Positions 15,670 to 23,464 of a DNA stretch of 64,000 bases are shown piece after piece. Position numbers and translations under genes: made by a program. This DNA comes from Streptomyces sp. CB03234. GTDB lineage: Bacteria > Actinomycetota > Actinomycetes > Streptomycetales > Streptomycetaceae. The stretch spans positions 248,001-312,000 of the forward strand of contig NZ_LIYH01000009.1 in assembly GCF_001905885.1 (NCBI RefSeq), written 5' to 3'. Numbering within the stretch: position 1 is the stretch's first letter; each line of letters opens with the position of its first letter. The notes beneath the pieces are model-generated. The model was not told where the DNA came from and did no database searches. It saw nothing but the letters and a program-made list of their open reading frames with translations.

Positions 15670-16636
15670 GCCGTTCCTCCGCGAACTGCTTGGCGTGGCG
15701 CAGGGTCGTCGAGCTGTTGGTGCCCAGGGTCTTGCGCACCAGTGCGCGGGCCTCGGCGAGTGTGGCCTGCGGGCCGAGGGCGCTGCGCACACCCTCGGGG
15801 TCCAGGGTGACAGTGTGCCAGGAGGTGGCCAGCACCGTGCCGTCTCCTTGCGGTTCGATCTCCCAGCGACCGGTGTGGCCGCTCATGGCGACCGGCACCC
15901 GCAGCTGCTTGTAGACGATGGTTCTCCGCTCCGGGAACGTGACGCGGATGGAGGTGGTGTTGTGCGCGGAGCCGTCCGGGCTGCGGGTGTCCATGTCCAT
16001 GTGCTGGATGCCGGGTTCGTCCTCGGTCAGCGCGAGGCGGGCGACGTGCGGCAGTCGTTCGGGCCACAGGTCCGCGCGGTCGAGGAACTCGTAGACGTCC
16101 TGGGCGGAGCCGTTGACGGTGAGCGAGTCGCGGAAGGTGAAGTGGAGCTCGTCGCGGTCCGCGCCGAGCTCGGCGGCGTTCCGCAGGGCGGCGAGTTCGG
16201 CCCGGCTGTTGTGGTCCACGGCCCGCTCGATCTGCCGGACGGCTTCCGGGTCGTCGTTCACGGCCCGGTAGTCGTGCAGGAGCACCACGCGGGTGGTGCC
16301 TCCCTCGACGGTGTCGACCCGCCACTCGCCGCCCATCGAGGCCACCGGGTCGGCGGAGACGACCTGGCGGAACCGTATGGTGCGGGCCTGGGGGTCCAGG
16401 GTGCGGCGGGAGGTCCAGGTGCGCACCTGGCCGTTGGCGGTGGCCCAGATCCGGATCAGCTCCTCACCGCCGGTGCGGGGGTCGGCCGGTTCGACGACCT
16501 CTGCGTGCACCGTCGGGCCGAACACCTGCGGCCACGCGGAGACATCGGCGACCAGCCCGTAGACGGTCTCCGGTGCCGCTCCGACGGTGATGACGTGCTC
16601 GGTGACATGGGTCGCGGACGCAGCGCTCGGCACCAC
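15656..16636 (-). CDS. Didomain polyketide aromatase/cyclase
   Basis: 326 residues from the GTG at 16636, preceded by GGAGGGAGGGGG. Two START/SRPBCC domains are fused. Domain 1, about 8-150, begins TEHVITVGAAPETVYGLVAD. Domain 2, about 165-310, contains DSLTVNGSAQDVYEFLDRAD. Didomain ARO/CYCs act on ketoreduced polyketides in type II systems, closing and dehydrating the first ring. That agrees with the ActIII-like ketoreductase at 54251. The gene is co-transcribed with the ABM oxygenase from a SARP promoter at 16700-16731. Confidence 0.93.
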   Translation of the reverse strand: MVPSAASATHVTEHVITVGAAPETVYGLVADVSAWPQVFGPTVHAEVVEPADPRTGGEELIRIWATANGQVRTWTSRRTLDPQARTIRFRQVVSADPVASMGGEWRVDTVEGGTTRVVLLHDYRAVNDDPEAVRQIERAVDHNSRAELAALRNAAELGADRDELHFTFRDSLTVNGSAQDVYEFLDRADLWPERLPHVARLALTEDEPGIQHMDMDTRSPDGSAHNTTSIRVTFPERRTIVYKQLRVPVAMSGHTGRWEIEPQGDGTVLATSWHTVTLDPEGVRSALGPQATLAEARALVRKTLGTNSSTTLRHAKQFAEERHAAS

Positions 16637-16699
16637 AGCGGACCCCCTCCCTCCGCTCCCGGCCGCAGCCACGGCTCTGGACGACGTTTCCGACTGCCG

Positions 16700-16731
16700 A
16701 GTGTGGTGGACCCGCCTCGCGTACCGCTCGA
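16700..16731 (-). promoter_or_regulatory. SARP promoter of the aromatase operon
   Basis: Minus strand: TCGAGCG, 4 nt, GCGAGGC, 8 nt (GGGTCCAC), -10 CACACT. Shares its CTCGAG centre with a divergent array on the other strand. Confidence 0.75.
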
Positions 16732-16770
16732 GGCAGGATCCGTCGCGGTCCGAGGGCGCCGGCGCACCGT
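16728..16770 (+). promoter_or_regulatory. SARP-like promoter of the quinone reductase gene
   Basis: Plus strand: TCGAGGC, 4 nt, TCCGTCG, 4 nt, CCGAGGG, 8 nt, -10 CACCGT. The middle heptamer is weak. Overlaps the aromatase array by four bases (tcga). Confidence 0.55.
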
Positions 16771-16818
16771 GTCCGGGACAGGCCCGCACGGGGCCGCCGA
16801 CGTACCGGGAGATCGCCC

Positions 16819-17478
16819 ATGTCCCATCTGCTGCACATCGACTCCTCCGCCCTGTCCCAGGGTTCGGTCTCCAAGGAACTGGCCGAGACCTTCCGCCGGG
16901 TGTGGGCCGAGAACAACCCCCAGGGCACCGTCACCCACCGCGACCTCGGCACCGTGCCTGTGCCGCACCTGACGGAGGCCGGGGTCACCGCCGGGTTCAC
17001 CCCGCACGTCGCGATGAACCGGGAGCAGCAGGCGGCGACGCTGCTGCGCGACGTACTGATCGAGGAGCTGCTGGCCGCCGACGCCGTGCTGGTGAGCACC
17101 CCGATGTACAACTGGTCCATCCCCTCCACCCTCAAGGCGTGGATCGACCAGGTCCTGGTCAACGACCGCACCATCACCTTCGACGGCAGCCCCGGCCCGC
17201 TGGCCGGCCGTCCCGCGACCGTGGTGGCCAGCTACGGGGGCGGCTACTCCCCCGGCGCGCCCATGGAGCGGGCCAACCACTGCGGGCCGTACCTGGAGAC
17301 CGTGTTCGGCACCGGCCTCGGCATGCAGACGGAGGTGATCAGCGCGCAGCTGTCGCTGGCCCCGCGGGTCCCGGCGATGGCCGATCTGGTGCCCCTCGCC
17401 GAGCAGTCCAGGGCCGCGGCGCACCAGGCGGTCGCCGAGCGCGCCCGCACCCTCGCCACCGCGCTGGTCTCCGCCTGA
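16819..17478 (+). CDS. FMN-dependent NADH:quinone oxidoreductase (AzoR/AcpD-like)
   Basis: 219-residue flavodoxin-fold protein. It starts MSHLLHIDSSALSQGSVSKE (phosphate-binding loop region) and has STPMYNWSIPSTLKAWIDQV and VASYGGGYSPG, typical of FMN-dependent azoreductase/quinone reductases. It probably reduces a quinone intermediate to the hydroquinone, or protects against quinone redox cycling. It is divergent from the aromatase operon across a shared SARP region. Confidence 0.82.
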   Translation: MSHLLHIDSSALSQGSVSKELAETFRRVWAENNPQGTVTHRDLGTVPVPHLTEAGVTAGFTPHVAMNREQQAATLLRDVLIEELLAADAVLVSTPMYNWSIPSTLKAWIDQVLVNDRTITFDGSPGPLAGRPATVVASYGGGYSPGAPMERANHCGPYLETVFGTGLGMQTEVISAQLSLAPRVPAMADLVPLAEQSRAAAHQAVAERARTLATALVSA

Positions 17479-17494
17479 GCCCAGGCTCCCGGGC

Positions 17495-17553
17495 GCGTTC
17501 CCGGACGCGTTTCCAAACGCGTTCCCGGACGCGTTTCCAGACGCGTTTCCCGG
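17495..17553. repeat. 24-bp tandem repeat in intergenic DNA
   Basis: Unit gcgttcccggacgcgtttcc plus (a/c)(a/g)ac, two full copies and part of a third (17495-17518, 17519-17542, 17543-17553), with repeated acgcgt. Copies differ at one base. No coding potential seen. Confidence 0.75.
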
Positions 17554-17575
17554 CCGGCTCCCGACCGGCCCCGAC

Positions 17576-17611
17576 CGGCCCCTTCCGCAGGCAGCGTGGC
17601 GGAAGGGGCCG
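17576..17611 (+). terminator. Terminator after the quinone reductase gene
   Basis: 13-bp stem cggccccttccgc / gcggaaggggccg, 10-nt loop, about 100 bp after the stop. Confidence 0.75.
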
Positions 17612-17652
17612 AGTCGTTCCCGGGGGCCCGTCGGGCGTCCCCGCCCGGCGGC

Positions 17653-17684
17653 TTGAGCGAGCCTCCAGCGGACGGCCCCACGGT
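17653..17684 (+). promoter_or_regulatory. SARP promoter of the deoxysugar (rmlAB) operon
   Basis: Plus strand: TTGAGCG, 4 nt, TCCAGCG, 8 nt (GACGGCCC), -10 CACGGT, about 60 bp before the ATG at 17747. Confidence 0.72.
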
Positions 17685-17746
17685 CGGGCTGTCCGGCAGC
17701 AGGCCGTGCGTGCCATCAACGCATCGCGTCAAGAGGAGATGCCCTC

Positions 17747-18823
17747 ATGAAAGCCCTGGTGTTGTCGGGAGGTGCGGGTACCCGCCTGCGTCCCTTCAGT
17801 TACTCCATGCCCAAACAGCTCATCCCGGTCGCCGGCAAGCCCGTACTGGTCCACGCGGTGGAGAACCTGCGCGCCCTGGGCATCACGGAGATCGGGATCG
17901 TCGTCGGGGGCCATGCCGCCGAGATCGCGGCGGCCCTGGGCGACGGGAGCCGGTTCGGCGTACGCGTCTCCTACATCCGGCAGGACGTGCCGCACGGCCT
18001 CGCCGACTGCGTACGCCTGGCGCGTGACTTCCTCGCCGACGACGACTTCGTGATGTACCTCGGCGACAACGTGCTGCCCGGTGGCCTCGCGGAACTCGCC
18101 GAGGGCTTCCTCGCCCGGCGCCCGGCGGCCCATGTCGCGGTCAAGAAGGTCGGCGACCCGAGCTCGTTCGGGGTGGTGCAGGTCGACGGGGAGGGACGTG
18201 CGGTACGGCTGTGGGAGAAGCCCGCGCATCCGGTCGGCGACCTCGCGATCATGGGTGTGTACTTCTTCACCCCGGCCGTGCACGAGGCGGTCGCGGCGAT
18301 CCGGCCGAGCGCCCGCGGTGAACTGGAGATCACCGACGCCATCCAGCAACTGGTCTCCGCCGGCCACGAGGTGCGGGTGCACGAGCACCACGGACAGTGG
18401 TGGGACACCGGGAAGCTGGAGGACCTGCTGGAGTGCAACCGGGCCCTGCTCGACATCCTTCCGCCGCCGGTGGCGGGTGCGGCGGCGGGTGCGGTGGACG
18501 CCCACAGCGAGCTGGTCGGCCCGGTGATCCTGGGACCGGGGGCGCGGATCGTCCGGTCCCGGATCGTGGGACCGGCGGTCATCGGCGGCGGCAGCGAGGT
18601 CGTCGACAGCGCCCTCGGCCCCTACACGGTGATCGGCGAGGAGTGCCGGCTGTCCGGAGCCGGGGTGGAGGACTCCATCGTGCTGGACCGGGCGCGCATC
18701 CGGCAGGTCCGCGGTATCCGGCAGTCCGTGATCGGCCGGGCCGCCCTCGTCATTTCCTCCCCCCGTGGCGGGCACCGGCTCGCGGTGGGGGACCACACCA
18801 CGGTGGAGGTCGCAGCGGCATGA
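17747..18823 (+). CDS. rmlA: Glucose-1-phosphate thymidylyltransferase (long form)
   Basis: 358 residues; makes dTDP-glucose from glucose-1-phosphate and dTTP, the first step of deoxysugar supply. The nucleotide-binding signature LSGGAGTRLRPFSYSMPKQL is at residues 6-25. The C-terminal left-handed beta-helix hexapeptide region (about 250-358, GPVILGPGARIVRSRI...) marks the long StrD/MtmD-type form common in antibiotic clusters. RBS AAGAGGAG. The stop overlaps the 4,6-dehydratase start (ATGA). Confidence 0.94.
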   Translation: MKALVLSGGAGTRLRPFSYSMPKQLIPVAGKPVLVHAVENLRALGITEIGIVVGGHAAEIAAALGDGSRFGVRVSYIRQDVPHGLADCVRLARDFLADDDFVMYLGDNVLPGGLAELAEGFLARRPAAHVAVKKVGDPSSFGVVQVDGEGRAVRLWEKPAHPVGDLAIMGVYFFTPAVHEAVAAIRPSARGELEITDAIQQLVSAGHEVRVHEHHGQWWDTGKLEDLLECNRALLDILPPPVAGAAAGAVDAHSELVGPVILGPGARIVRSRIVGPAVIGGGSEVVDSALGPYTVIGEECRLSGAGVEDSIVLDRARIRQVRGIRQSVIGRAALVISSPRGGHRLAVGDHTTVEVAAA

Positions 18824-19827
18824 AGATTCTGGTGACGGGTGCGGCCGGGTTCATCGGCTCGCACTATGTGCGCACGATGCTCGAGGGCGGCTATCCGGGG
18901 TACGAGCACACGTCGGTGACGGTGCTGGACCTGCTGACGTACGCCGGGAACCGGGACAACCTGCCGGCCCACGACCCGCGGCTCACCTTCGTGCAGGGTG
19001 ACATCTGCGACCTGCCGCTGTTGCTGGACCTGCTGCCGGGTCATGACGCGGTGGTCCACTTCGCCGCCGAATCGCACGTGGACCGCTCCCTGGACAGCGC
19101 GGCCGAGTTCATGCGGACCAATGTGACCGGCACCCAGACCCTGCTGGAGGCCTGCCGGCTCAGCGGGGTCTCCCGCGTCGTGCACGTCTCGACCGACGAG
19201 GTCTACGGCTCGATCGAGACCGGGGCGTGGGACGAGGACTGCCCGCTGCTGCCCAACTCCCCGTACTCGGCGTCCAAGGCGGCCGGCGATCTGGTGGCGC
19301 GCTCCTACTGGCGTTCGTACGGGCTGGACCTGTCGATCACCCGCTGCTCCAACAACTACGGCCCCTACCAGCACGTCGAGAAGCTGATCCCGCACTTCAC
19401 CACGCGGCTGCTGCGCGGCGAGACCGTGCCGCTGTACGGGGACGGCGGCAACGTCCGCGAGTGGCTGCACGTCGACGACCACTGCCGGGCCGTCCACCTG
19501 GTGCTCACCGGGGGCCGGGCCGGTGAGATCTACAACATCGGCGGCGGCAACGACCACACCAACCGCCAGATCACGGACCTGCTGCTGGAGTTGTGCGGGG
19601 CCTCCCCCGATCTGGTGCGCAGGGCACCGGACCGCAAGGCCCACGATCTGCGCTACGCCATCGACGACACCAAGATCCGCGAGGAGCTGGGCTACGCGCC
19701 CCGGGTGCCGTTCGAACGCGGCCTGGCCGAGACCGTGGAGTGGTACCGGCTGCGTACGGACCGGTGGACGGCCGCCGGCGACCTCACCGTGCCGGGCCTG
19801 GCGCTGGCGGGATCAGGGGTGGCATGA
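18820..19827 (+). CDS. rmlB: dTDP-glucose 4,6-dehydratase
   Basis: 335-residue SDR enzyme converting dTDP-glucose to dTDP-4-keto-6-deoxyglucose. Features are the Rossmann motif GAAGFIGSHYVRTML at the N-terminus, VHVSTDEVYGSIE with catalytic Thr/Asp/Glu, YSASKAA (Tyr and Lys) and CSNNYGPYQHVEKLIP. It supplies the common intermediate for the 2,3-dehydratase, 3-ketoreductase, 3-dehydratase and epimerase encoded elsewhere in this window. It is coupled to rmlA and ends 88 bp before the convergent AlkZ-like gene. Confidence 0.95.
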   Translation: MKILVTGAAGFIGSHYVRTMLEGGYPGYEHTSVTVLDLLTYAGNRDNLPAHDPRLTFVQGDICDLPLLLDLLPGHDAVVHFAAESHVDRSLDSAAEFMRTNVTGTQTLLEACRLSGVSRVVHVSTDEVYGSIETGAWDEDCPLLPNSPYSASKAAGDLVARSYWRSYGLDLSITRCSNNYGPYQHVEKLIPHFTTRLLRGETVPLYGDGGNVREWLHVDDHCRAVHLVLTGGRAGEIYNIGGGNDHTNRQITDLLLELCGASPDLVRRAPDRKAHDLRYAIDDTKIREELGYAPRVPFERGLAETVEWYRLRTDRWTAAGDLTVPGLALAGSGVA

Positions 19828-19857
19828 CCCGCCCGGCGGGCGGGAGCCGGGAGGCGG

Positions 19858-19895
19858 GCGCGGTGGGGGCCGGGGGGATCCGGCCCCCACCGCGC
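19858..19895. terminator. Bidirectional terminator between rmlB and the AlkZ-like gene
   Basis: Perfect 16-bp stem (gcgcggtgggggccgg / ccggcccccaccgcgc), 6-nt loop, between convergent stops. Confidence 0.82.
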
Positions 19896-19914
19896 TGTGT
19901 GGTGCCGTCCGTGC

Positions 19915-21036
19915 TCAGCCGGCCTGCTCGAAGCGGATGTCGCGGCTCTGCGAGTCCGGTGCGGTGAAGGAGAGCAACCGCTCGCCCTCCTCGGCGAGTT
20001 CGGCCTTCTGCTGTGCGGTCAGCCGGGCGAAGGGGGTGAGGGCGAGGGTGGCGGCGGAGCGCTTCTGGTCGATCTTCCAGGTGCCGGCGACGAAGCCGTC
20101 CACGAGGAAGGTCGGCTTCATTCCGTTGCCCGTGTAGACGAGCTTGCGGTGTTCCTGGGCGATGACCCGGGAGCGGTCCGCGTGCGAGAGGAGGAGGTTG
20201 TCGTACTCCGGCAGGAACCGGACCGGGGCGGGTGCCCCGGCGTCGGGGCGCGGCGCGTCCGGCAGGTCGTACAGCTCCTCCCCGCCCTCTGCGCGCAGCA
20301 CCACCAGCCGGTCCTCGATCTCCTTGACCACCGGGCGCAGCCGGGTGATGCCCGCCCAGGTCTGGACGTCCTTGACGGTCGCCGGGCCGAAGGCGGCGAG
20401 GTAACGCAGCACCAGGTCGGCCGGGGACGGGTCGGGGTGCAGGTCGCGGCCGAGCCAGGTCTGCACGGTGGTGCAGGTGGTCTGCCCGCCGACGCCCCAG
20501 ATGCCGCGCGGCGGCACCTGGACGAGCGCAGCGAGGTTGCGCAGTACGTAGGCGAGTGCGGCGGGCTCGCGGTCCGGCCAGCGGGCCCCGAGCTGCTCCC
20601 GCAGCTCGCCGGTGGACAGCGGGCGCTGGGCCATCAGCGCGCTGCCGGCCTCCACCACCGCGTCGAGGTCCAGTCCGTCGAGGCGGTGCCGGCCGTAGAG
20701 GTTGTTGGGATACAGGTCGCGGTCCAGGGCCGGCTGGACGAGCGGCCGCAGCCACAGGCAGTCCTCGGCGGTCACCAGGTGGACGGTGGAGCGCATCAGC
20801 GCGATACGGACGACCCGGCGGTCGGTCAGCAGCCCGGACAGCTCGTCCTGGCGGAACCGGGTCATCCGGGTCCATAGTCCGGTGTAGGGCGCGTACGGCG
20901 CCTGCGCCTGCATGCCCACCAGGTGGGCGATGGTGTCGTGGGCGGACGCCGGCGAGCGGCGCAGCAGCATCTGACGGTCGAGCAGCGCCCGGTTGAGCGC
21001 GCGCGTGGTGAGGGTTTTCGACGACGGTACGGGCAT
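19915..21036 (-). CDS. AlkZ-type (HTH_42) DNA glycosylase, candidate self-resistance
   Basis: 373-residue winged-helix protein of the HTH_42/YcaQ superfamily. Known members (AlkZ of azinomycin producers, TxnU and LldU proteins, YcaQ) excise bulky DNA adducts or unhook cross-links. The catalytic QxQ motif is present as Q43-A44-Q45 in HLVGMQAQAPYAPYTGLWTR. Further family segments are VRIALMRSTVHLV, LLPEYDNLLLSHADRSR and FLVDGFVAGTWKI. Inside a polyketide cluster it most likely repairs lesions made by the product. Divergent from the small gene at 21167. Function is inferred from family and motif; no adduct can be named. Confidence 0.85.
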   Translation of the reverse strand: MPVPSSKTLTTRALNRALLDRQMLLRRSPASAHDTIAHLVGMQAQAPYAPYTGLWTRMTRFRQDELSGLLTDRRVVRIALMRSTVHLVTAEDCLWLRPLVQPALDRDLYPNNLYGRHRLDGLDLDAVVEAGSALMAQRPLSTGELREQLGARWPDREPAALAYVLRNLAALVQVPPRGIWGVGGQTTCTTVQTWLGRDLHPDPSPADLVLRYLAAFGPATVKDVQTWAGITRLRPVVKEIEDRLVVLRAEGGEELYDLPDAPRPDAGAPAPVRFLPEYDNLLLSHADRSRVIAQEHRKLVYTGNGMKPTFLVDGFVAGTWKIDQKRSAATLALTPFARLTAQQKAELAEEGERLLSFTAPDSQSRDIRFEQAG

Positions 21037-21166
21037 GGCCTCTCCCCTGAGGTGGACCGGGCCAACGTATCCACCGGGCCTACAACGCGGCTCGACCCGT
21101 GCGGGTCACTGTTCGAGGGCCTGTTGCGCACCATCCATCCGGTAGAGAGCAAGGAGTGTCCTCTTC

Positions 21167-21562
21167 ATGAGCACCCACACGATAGAGACCGCGTCCGGCA
21201 CCGGCACCCTGGTCGGCACCTGGACGGTCAGCTCCGTCATCAACGGCGAGCCCGCCCCGTTCAGCAGCACGCTGACCTTCAACGCCGACCACACCCTGGA
21301 CGTCAGCGGGCCGAAGGGGCCGGACGGCACGCCTTCCTTCATCGGTGACGGCCACTGGATCGACCGGCCGGACGGCACCTTCACGTACTACCTGACGCAC
21401 CCGATCCCGGACGGCCAGGGCGGGACGATGGGCGACATCCACAGCATCCAGGAGGTGACCGTCGACGGGGACGGCCACTCGTCCTCGGGCAGCGCGATCC
21501 TGCACAGGACGGACGGTTCCATCATGCCGCCGACCCCGGTCACCCTCATCGGCGCCCGGTGA
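21167..21562 (+). CDS. Small lipocalin/avidin-like hypothetical protein
   Basis: 131 residues, ATG after AAGGAG, no signal peptide or membrane segment. It starts with LVGTWTVSSVINGEPAPFSSTLTF-like strands. It alternates polar and hydrophobic strands through GHWIDRPDGTFTYYLTHPI to EVTVDGDGHSSSGSAIL, which looks like a small beta-barrel of the lipocalin/calycin type. No catalytic motif. Position next to AlkZ suggests ligand binding, shuttling, sequestration or cyclisation of an intermediate; none is demonstrated. Confidence 0.7.
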   Translation: MSTHTIETASGTGTLVGTWTVSSVINGEPAPFSSTLTFNADHTLDVSGPKGPDGTPSFIGDGHWIDRPDGTFTYYLTHPIPDGQGGTMGDIHSIQEVTVDGDGHSSSGSAILHRTDGSIMPPTPVTLIGAR

Positions 21563-21584
21563 GCTGTCCCGCCCGCCGGAAACA

Positions 21585-21617
21585 GAAAGGCCCCCATCAC
21601 CTCGATGGGGGCCTTTC
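21585..21617. terminator. Bidirectional terminator between the lipocalin-like and GT genes
   Basis: 13-bp stem (gaaaggcccccat / atgggggcctttc) with 7-nt loop and short A/T ends; convergent genes flank it. Confidence 0.85.
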
Positions 21618-21625
21618 CGCGGGCC

Positions 21626-22789
21626 TCAGCGGCCGGCGAGGGCTTCCAGCACCGCCACGGTCTCGGCGGGCGAGGGCAGGCTCGCGACCTCGGCGGCGAG
21701 CTCGGTGGCCCGCTCCTTGTACGAGGGGACCTCCAGCAGCGCCCGGCAGGCGTCCAGCACCTCCTTCGGCTCGACGTCCTGGTCGGTGATCTGCCGGGCG
21801 GAGCCGTACTCCTCCAGCAGCTGGGCGTTGACGGTGTGTTCGGCGTTGCGTGACAGCAGCAGCTGCGGCAGGCCGTTGATCACACCGGACATGGTGCTGC
21901 CGGAGCCGACGTGGTGGACGATCAGGTCGCAGGAGGGCACCACCGAGGTCAGCGAGATCCAGCCGGCCGCCACCACGCTCTCGGAGAGCGTGCCGAGCTG
22001 CTCGACCACCGGGTCGGCCGCCGCGATCACGAGGTCCACGCCCGCCTCGGGCAGGACGCGGACCAGTTCCCTGAACAGCGGGACACCGCTGCCGAAGTTC
22101 CTCTTGACGCCGACGGACTCGGGCTCGACCGTGCCGAGGGTGAGCAGCAGCCGGGGCCGCCGGCCCTTCTCGAAGGACCAGGAGGGGACGGTGCCGGCCG
22201 GGTCGTAGGGGACGTAGCGCAGCGGCCGGCCCGGGTCGCGGTCCTTGTGACCCACCGACGGGGGGCAGTTGTCGAGGAACATGTCGGGCTCCGGCAGACC
22301 GTCCAGCCCGTTCTCCTCCAGCTCGGGGCGGAACTCGTCCGCGCCGTACTTCTCGACGTCGGGGCGGAAGTGCATGCCCACGCCGTGCTGGGCCCACGGT
22401 ATGTCGCGCAGCCGGGCGGCGACGCCCGCCGCGTAGGCGCGCGGCTCGGAGATGATCAGGTCGGGCCGGAACCGGTCGACCGCCTGGAGCATGCCGGGCA
22501 GGGTGCGCGCCGCGAGCCGGCCGAAGCCACGGCCTATCTGCTCCAGCTGCCCGTCGTCGGTGGTGGCGTTGGGGAACTCCTTGCCCGACCGGTCGTGTCG
22601 CATGACCTCCTTCATGTGCATGGGGCCATAGGTCGGGACGAACGGCAGGCCGGATGTCCTGGCCATGGCGGCCAGCGGCTCGGGGCCGGCGACCAGTACC
22701 TGGTGTCCTGCCGAACGCAGTGCCCAGGCGATCGGGACCACAGGGTTGTAGAGCCCGTAGGCCGGGCCCGTGCTCACGAGAATCCTCAT
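21626..22789 (-). CDS. GT1-family glycosyltransferase
   Basis: 387 residues, the only glycosyltransferase in the window. The N-terminus STGPAYGLYNPVVPIAWALRS and C-terminal nucleotide-sugar motif HHVGSGSTMSGVINGLPQLLL match the GT-B enzymes that attach deoxysugars to antibiotics. It would transfer the TDP-trideoxyhexose to the aglycone. Its start overlaps the stop of the epimerase gene by four bases. Further glycosyltransferases could lie left of the window. Sugar number and linkage (O or C) are not predictable here. Confidence 0.92.
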   Translation of the reverse strand: MRILVSTGPAYGLYNPVVPIAWALRSAGHQVLVAGPEPLAAMARTSGLPFVPTYGPMHMKEVMRHDRSGKEFPNATTDDGQLEQIGRGFGRLAARTLPGMLQAVDRFRPDLIISEPRAYAAGVAARLRDIPWAQHGVGMHFRPDVEKYGADEFRPELEENGLDGLPEPDMFLDNCPPSVGHKDRDPGRPLRYVPYDPAGTVPSWSFEKGRRPRLLLTLGTVEPESVGVKRNFGSGVPLFRELVRVLPEAGVDLVIAAADPVVEQLGTLSESVVAAGWISLTSVVPSCDLIVHHVGSGSTMSGVINGLPQLLLSRNAEHTVNAQLLEEYGSARQITDQDVEPKEVLDACRALLEVPSYKERATELAAEVASLPSPAETVAVLEALAGR

Positions 22790-23445
22790 GACGGCACCCT
22801 AGGAACGGCGGCTGGGGCGGGAGTGGAGCTGCGCTCGTCACCCACAGCGCGACGTGCCGCGGCGTACAGCCGGAGGCACTGGTCGTAGTCGGGCAGGGTG
22901 CCCGCGGCGATCGCCTCGGCCAGCGAGGGTGCCGTGGCGTCCTTGTCGGAGATCACCGGAGCCTCGGTCAGGGGCCAGGGGATGGCCAGTTCGGGATCGA
23001 AGGGATTGATGTCGAACTGGGTGCCCGGTTCGTACTCGGTGGAGCAGAGGTAGTTCATCCAGGCGTCGTCGGTGAGCGTGAGGAATCCGTGGGCGAGGCC
23101 CTCCGCGATGTAGAGGGAGGTGCCCGACCGCTCGTCGAGGACGGTGGTCTCGTAGGCGCCGAAGGTGGGTGAGCCGAGCCGCAGATCGACCACCACGTCC
23201 AGGACGGCGCCTCTGACGCAGGTGACGTACTTGGCCTGGCTCGGCGGATGGACCACGCCGTGGATGCCCCGCAGCGTGTTGCGCCTGGACACCGAGTAGT
23301 TGACCTGCCGTGGCACGAACACATGGCCCGTCGCCCCGGCCAGCAGCCCTTCCTTGAACGATTCGAAGAACAGGCCCCGGCTGTCGTCCCGCAGGTGTGG
23401 GCGGACCAGGAAGAGGTCCCGGACCGCCGTCTCCTGGATGTCCAT
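22786..23445 (-). CDS. dTDP-4-keto-6-deoxyhexose 3,5- or 5-epimerase
   Basis: 219-residue RmlC-like cupin. Signature blocks are RGLFFESFKEG, VNYSVSRRNTLRGIHG (catalytic His), KYVTCVRGAVLDVVVDLRLGSPTFG and YIAEGLAHGFLTLTDDAW. It inverts C5 (and possibly C3), so the final sugar is probably an L-hexose. It lies in the operon beta-propeller, 3-dehydratase, epimerase, GT. The C-terminal 30 residues are Ala/Pro-rich beyond the usual domain. Confidence 0.92.
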   Translation of the reverse strand: MDIQETAVRDLFLVRPHLRDDSRGLFFESFKEGLLAGATGHVFVPRQVNYSVSRRNTLRGIHGVVHPPSQAKYVTCVRGAVLDVVVDLRLGSPTFGAYETTVLDERSGTSLYIAEGLAHGFLTLTDDAWMNYLCSTEYEPGTQFDINPFDPELAIPWPLTEAPVISDKDATAPSLAEAIAAGTLPDYDQCLRLYAAARRAVGDERSSTPAPAAVPRVPS

Positions 23446-23464
23446 GTCGTCGCCCCGCCGGCCG

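Noticed and set aside
17495..17553. Tandem repeat as a possible CRISPR
   Set aside because: Copies are adjacent without unique spacers and no cas genes are present.
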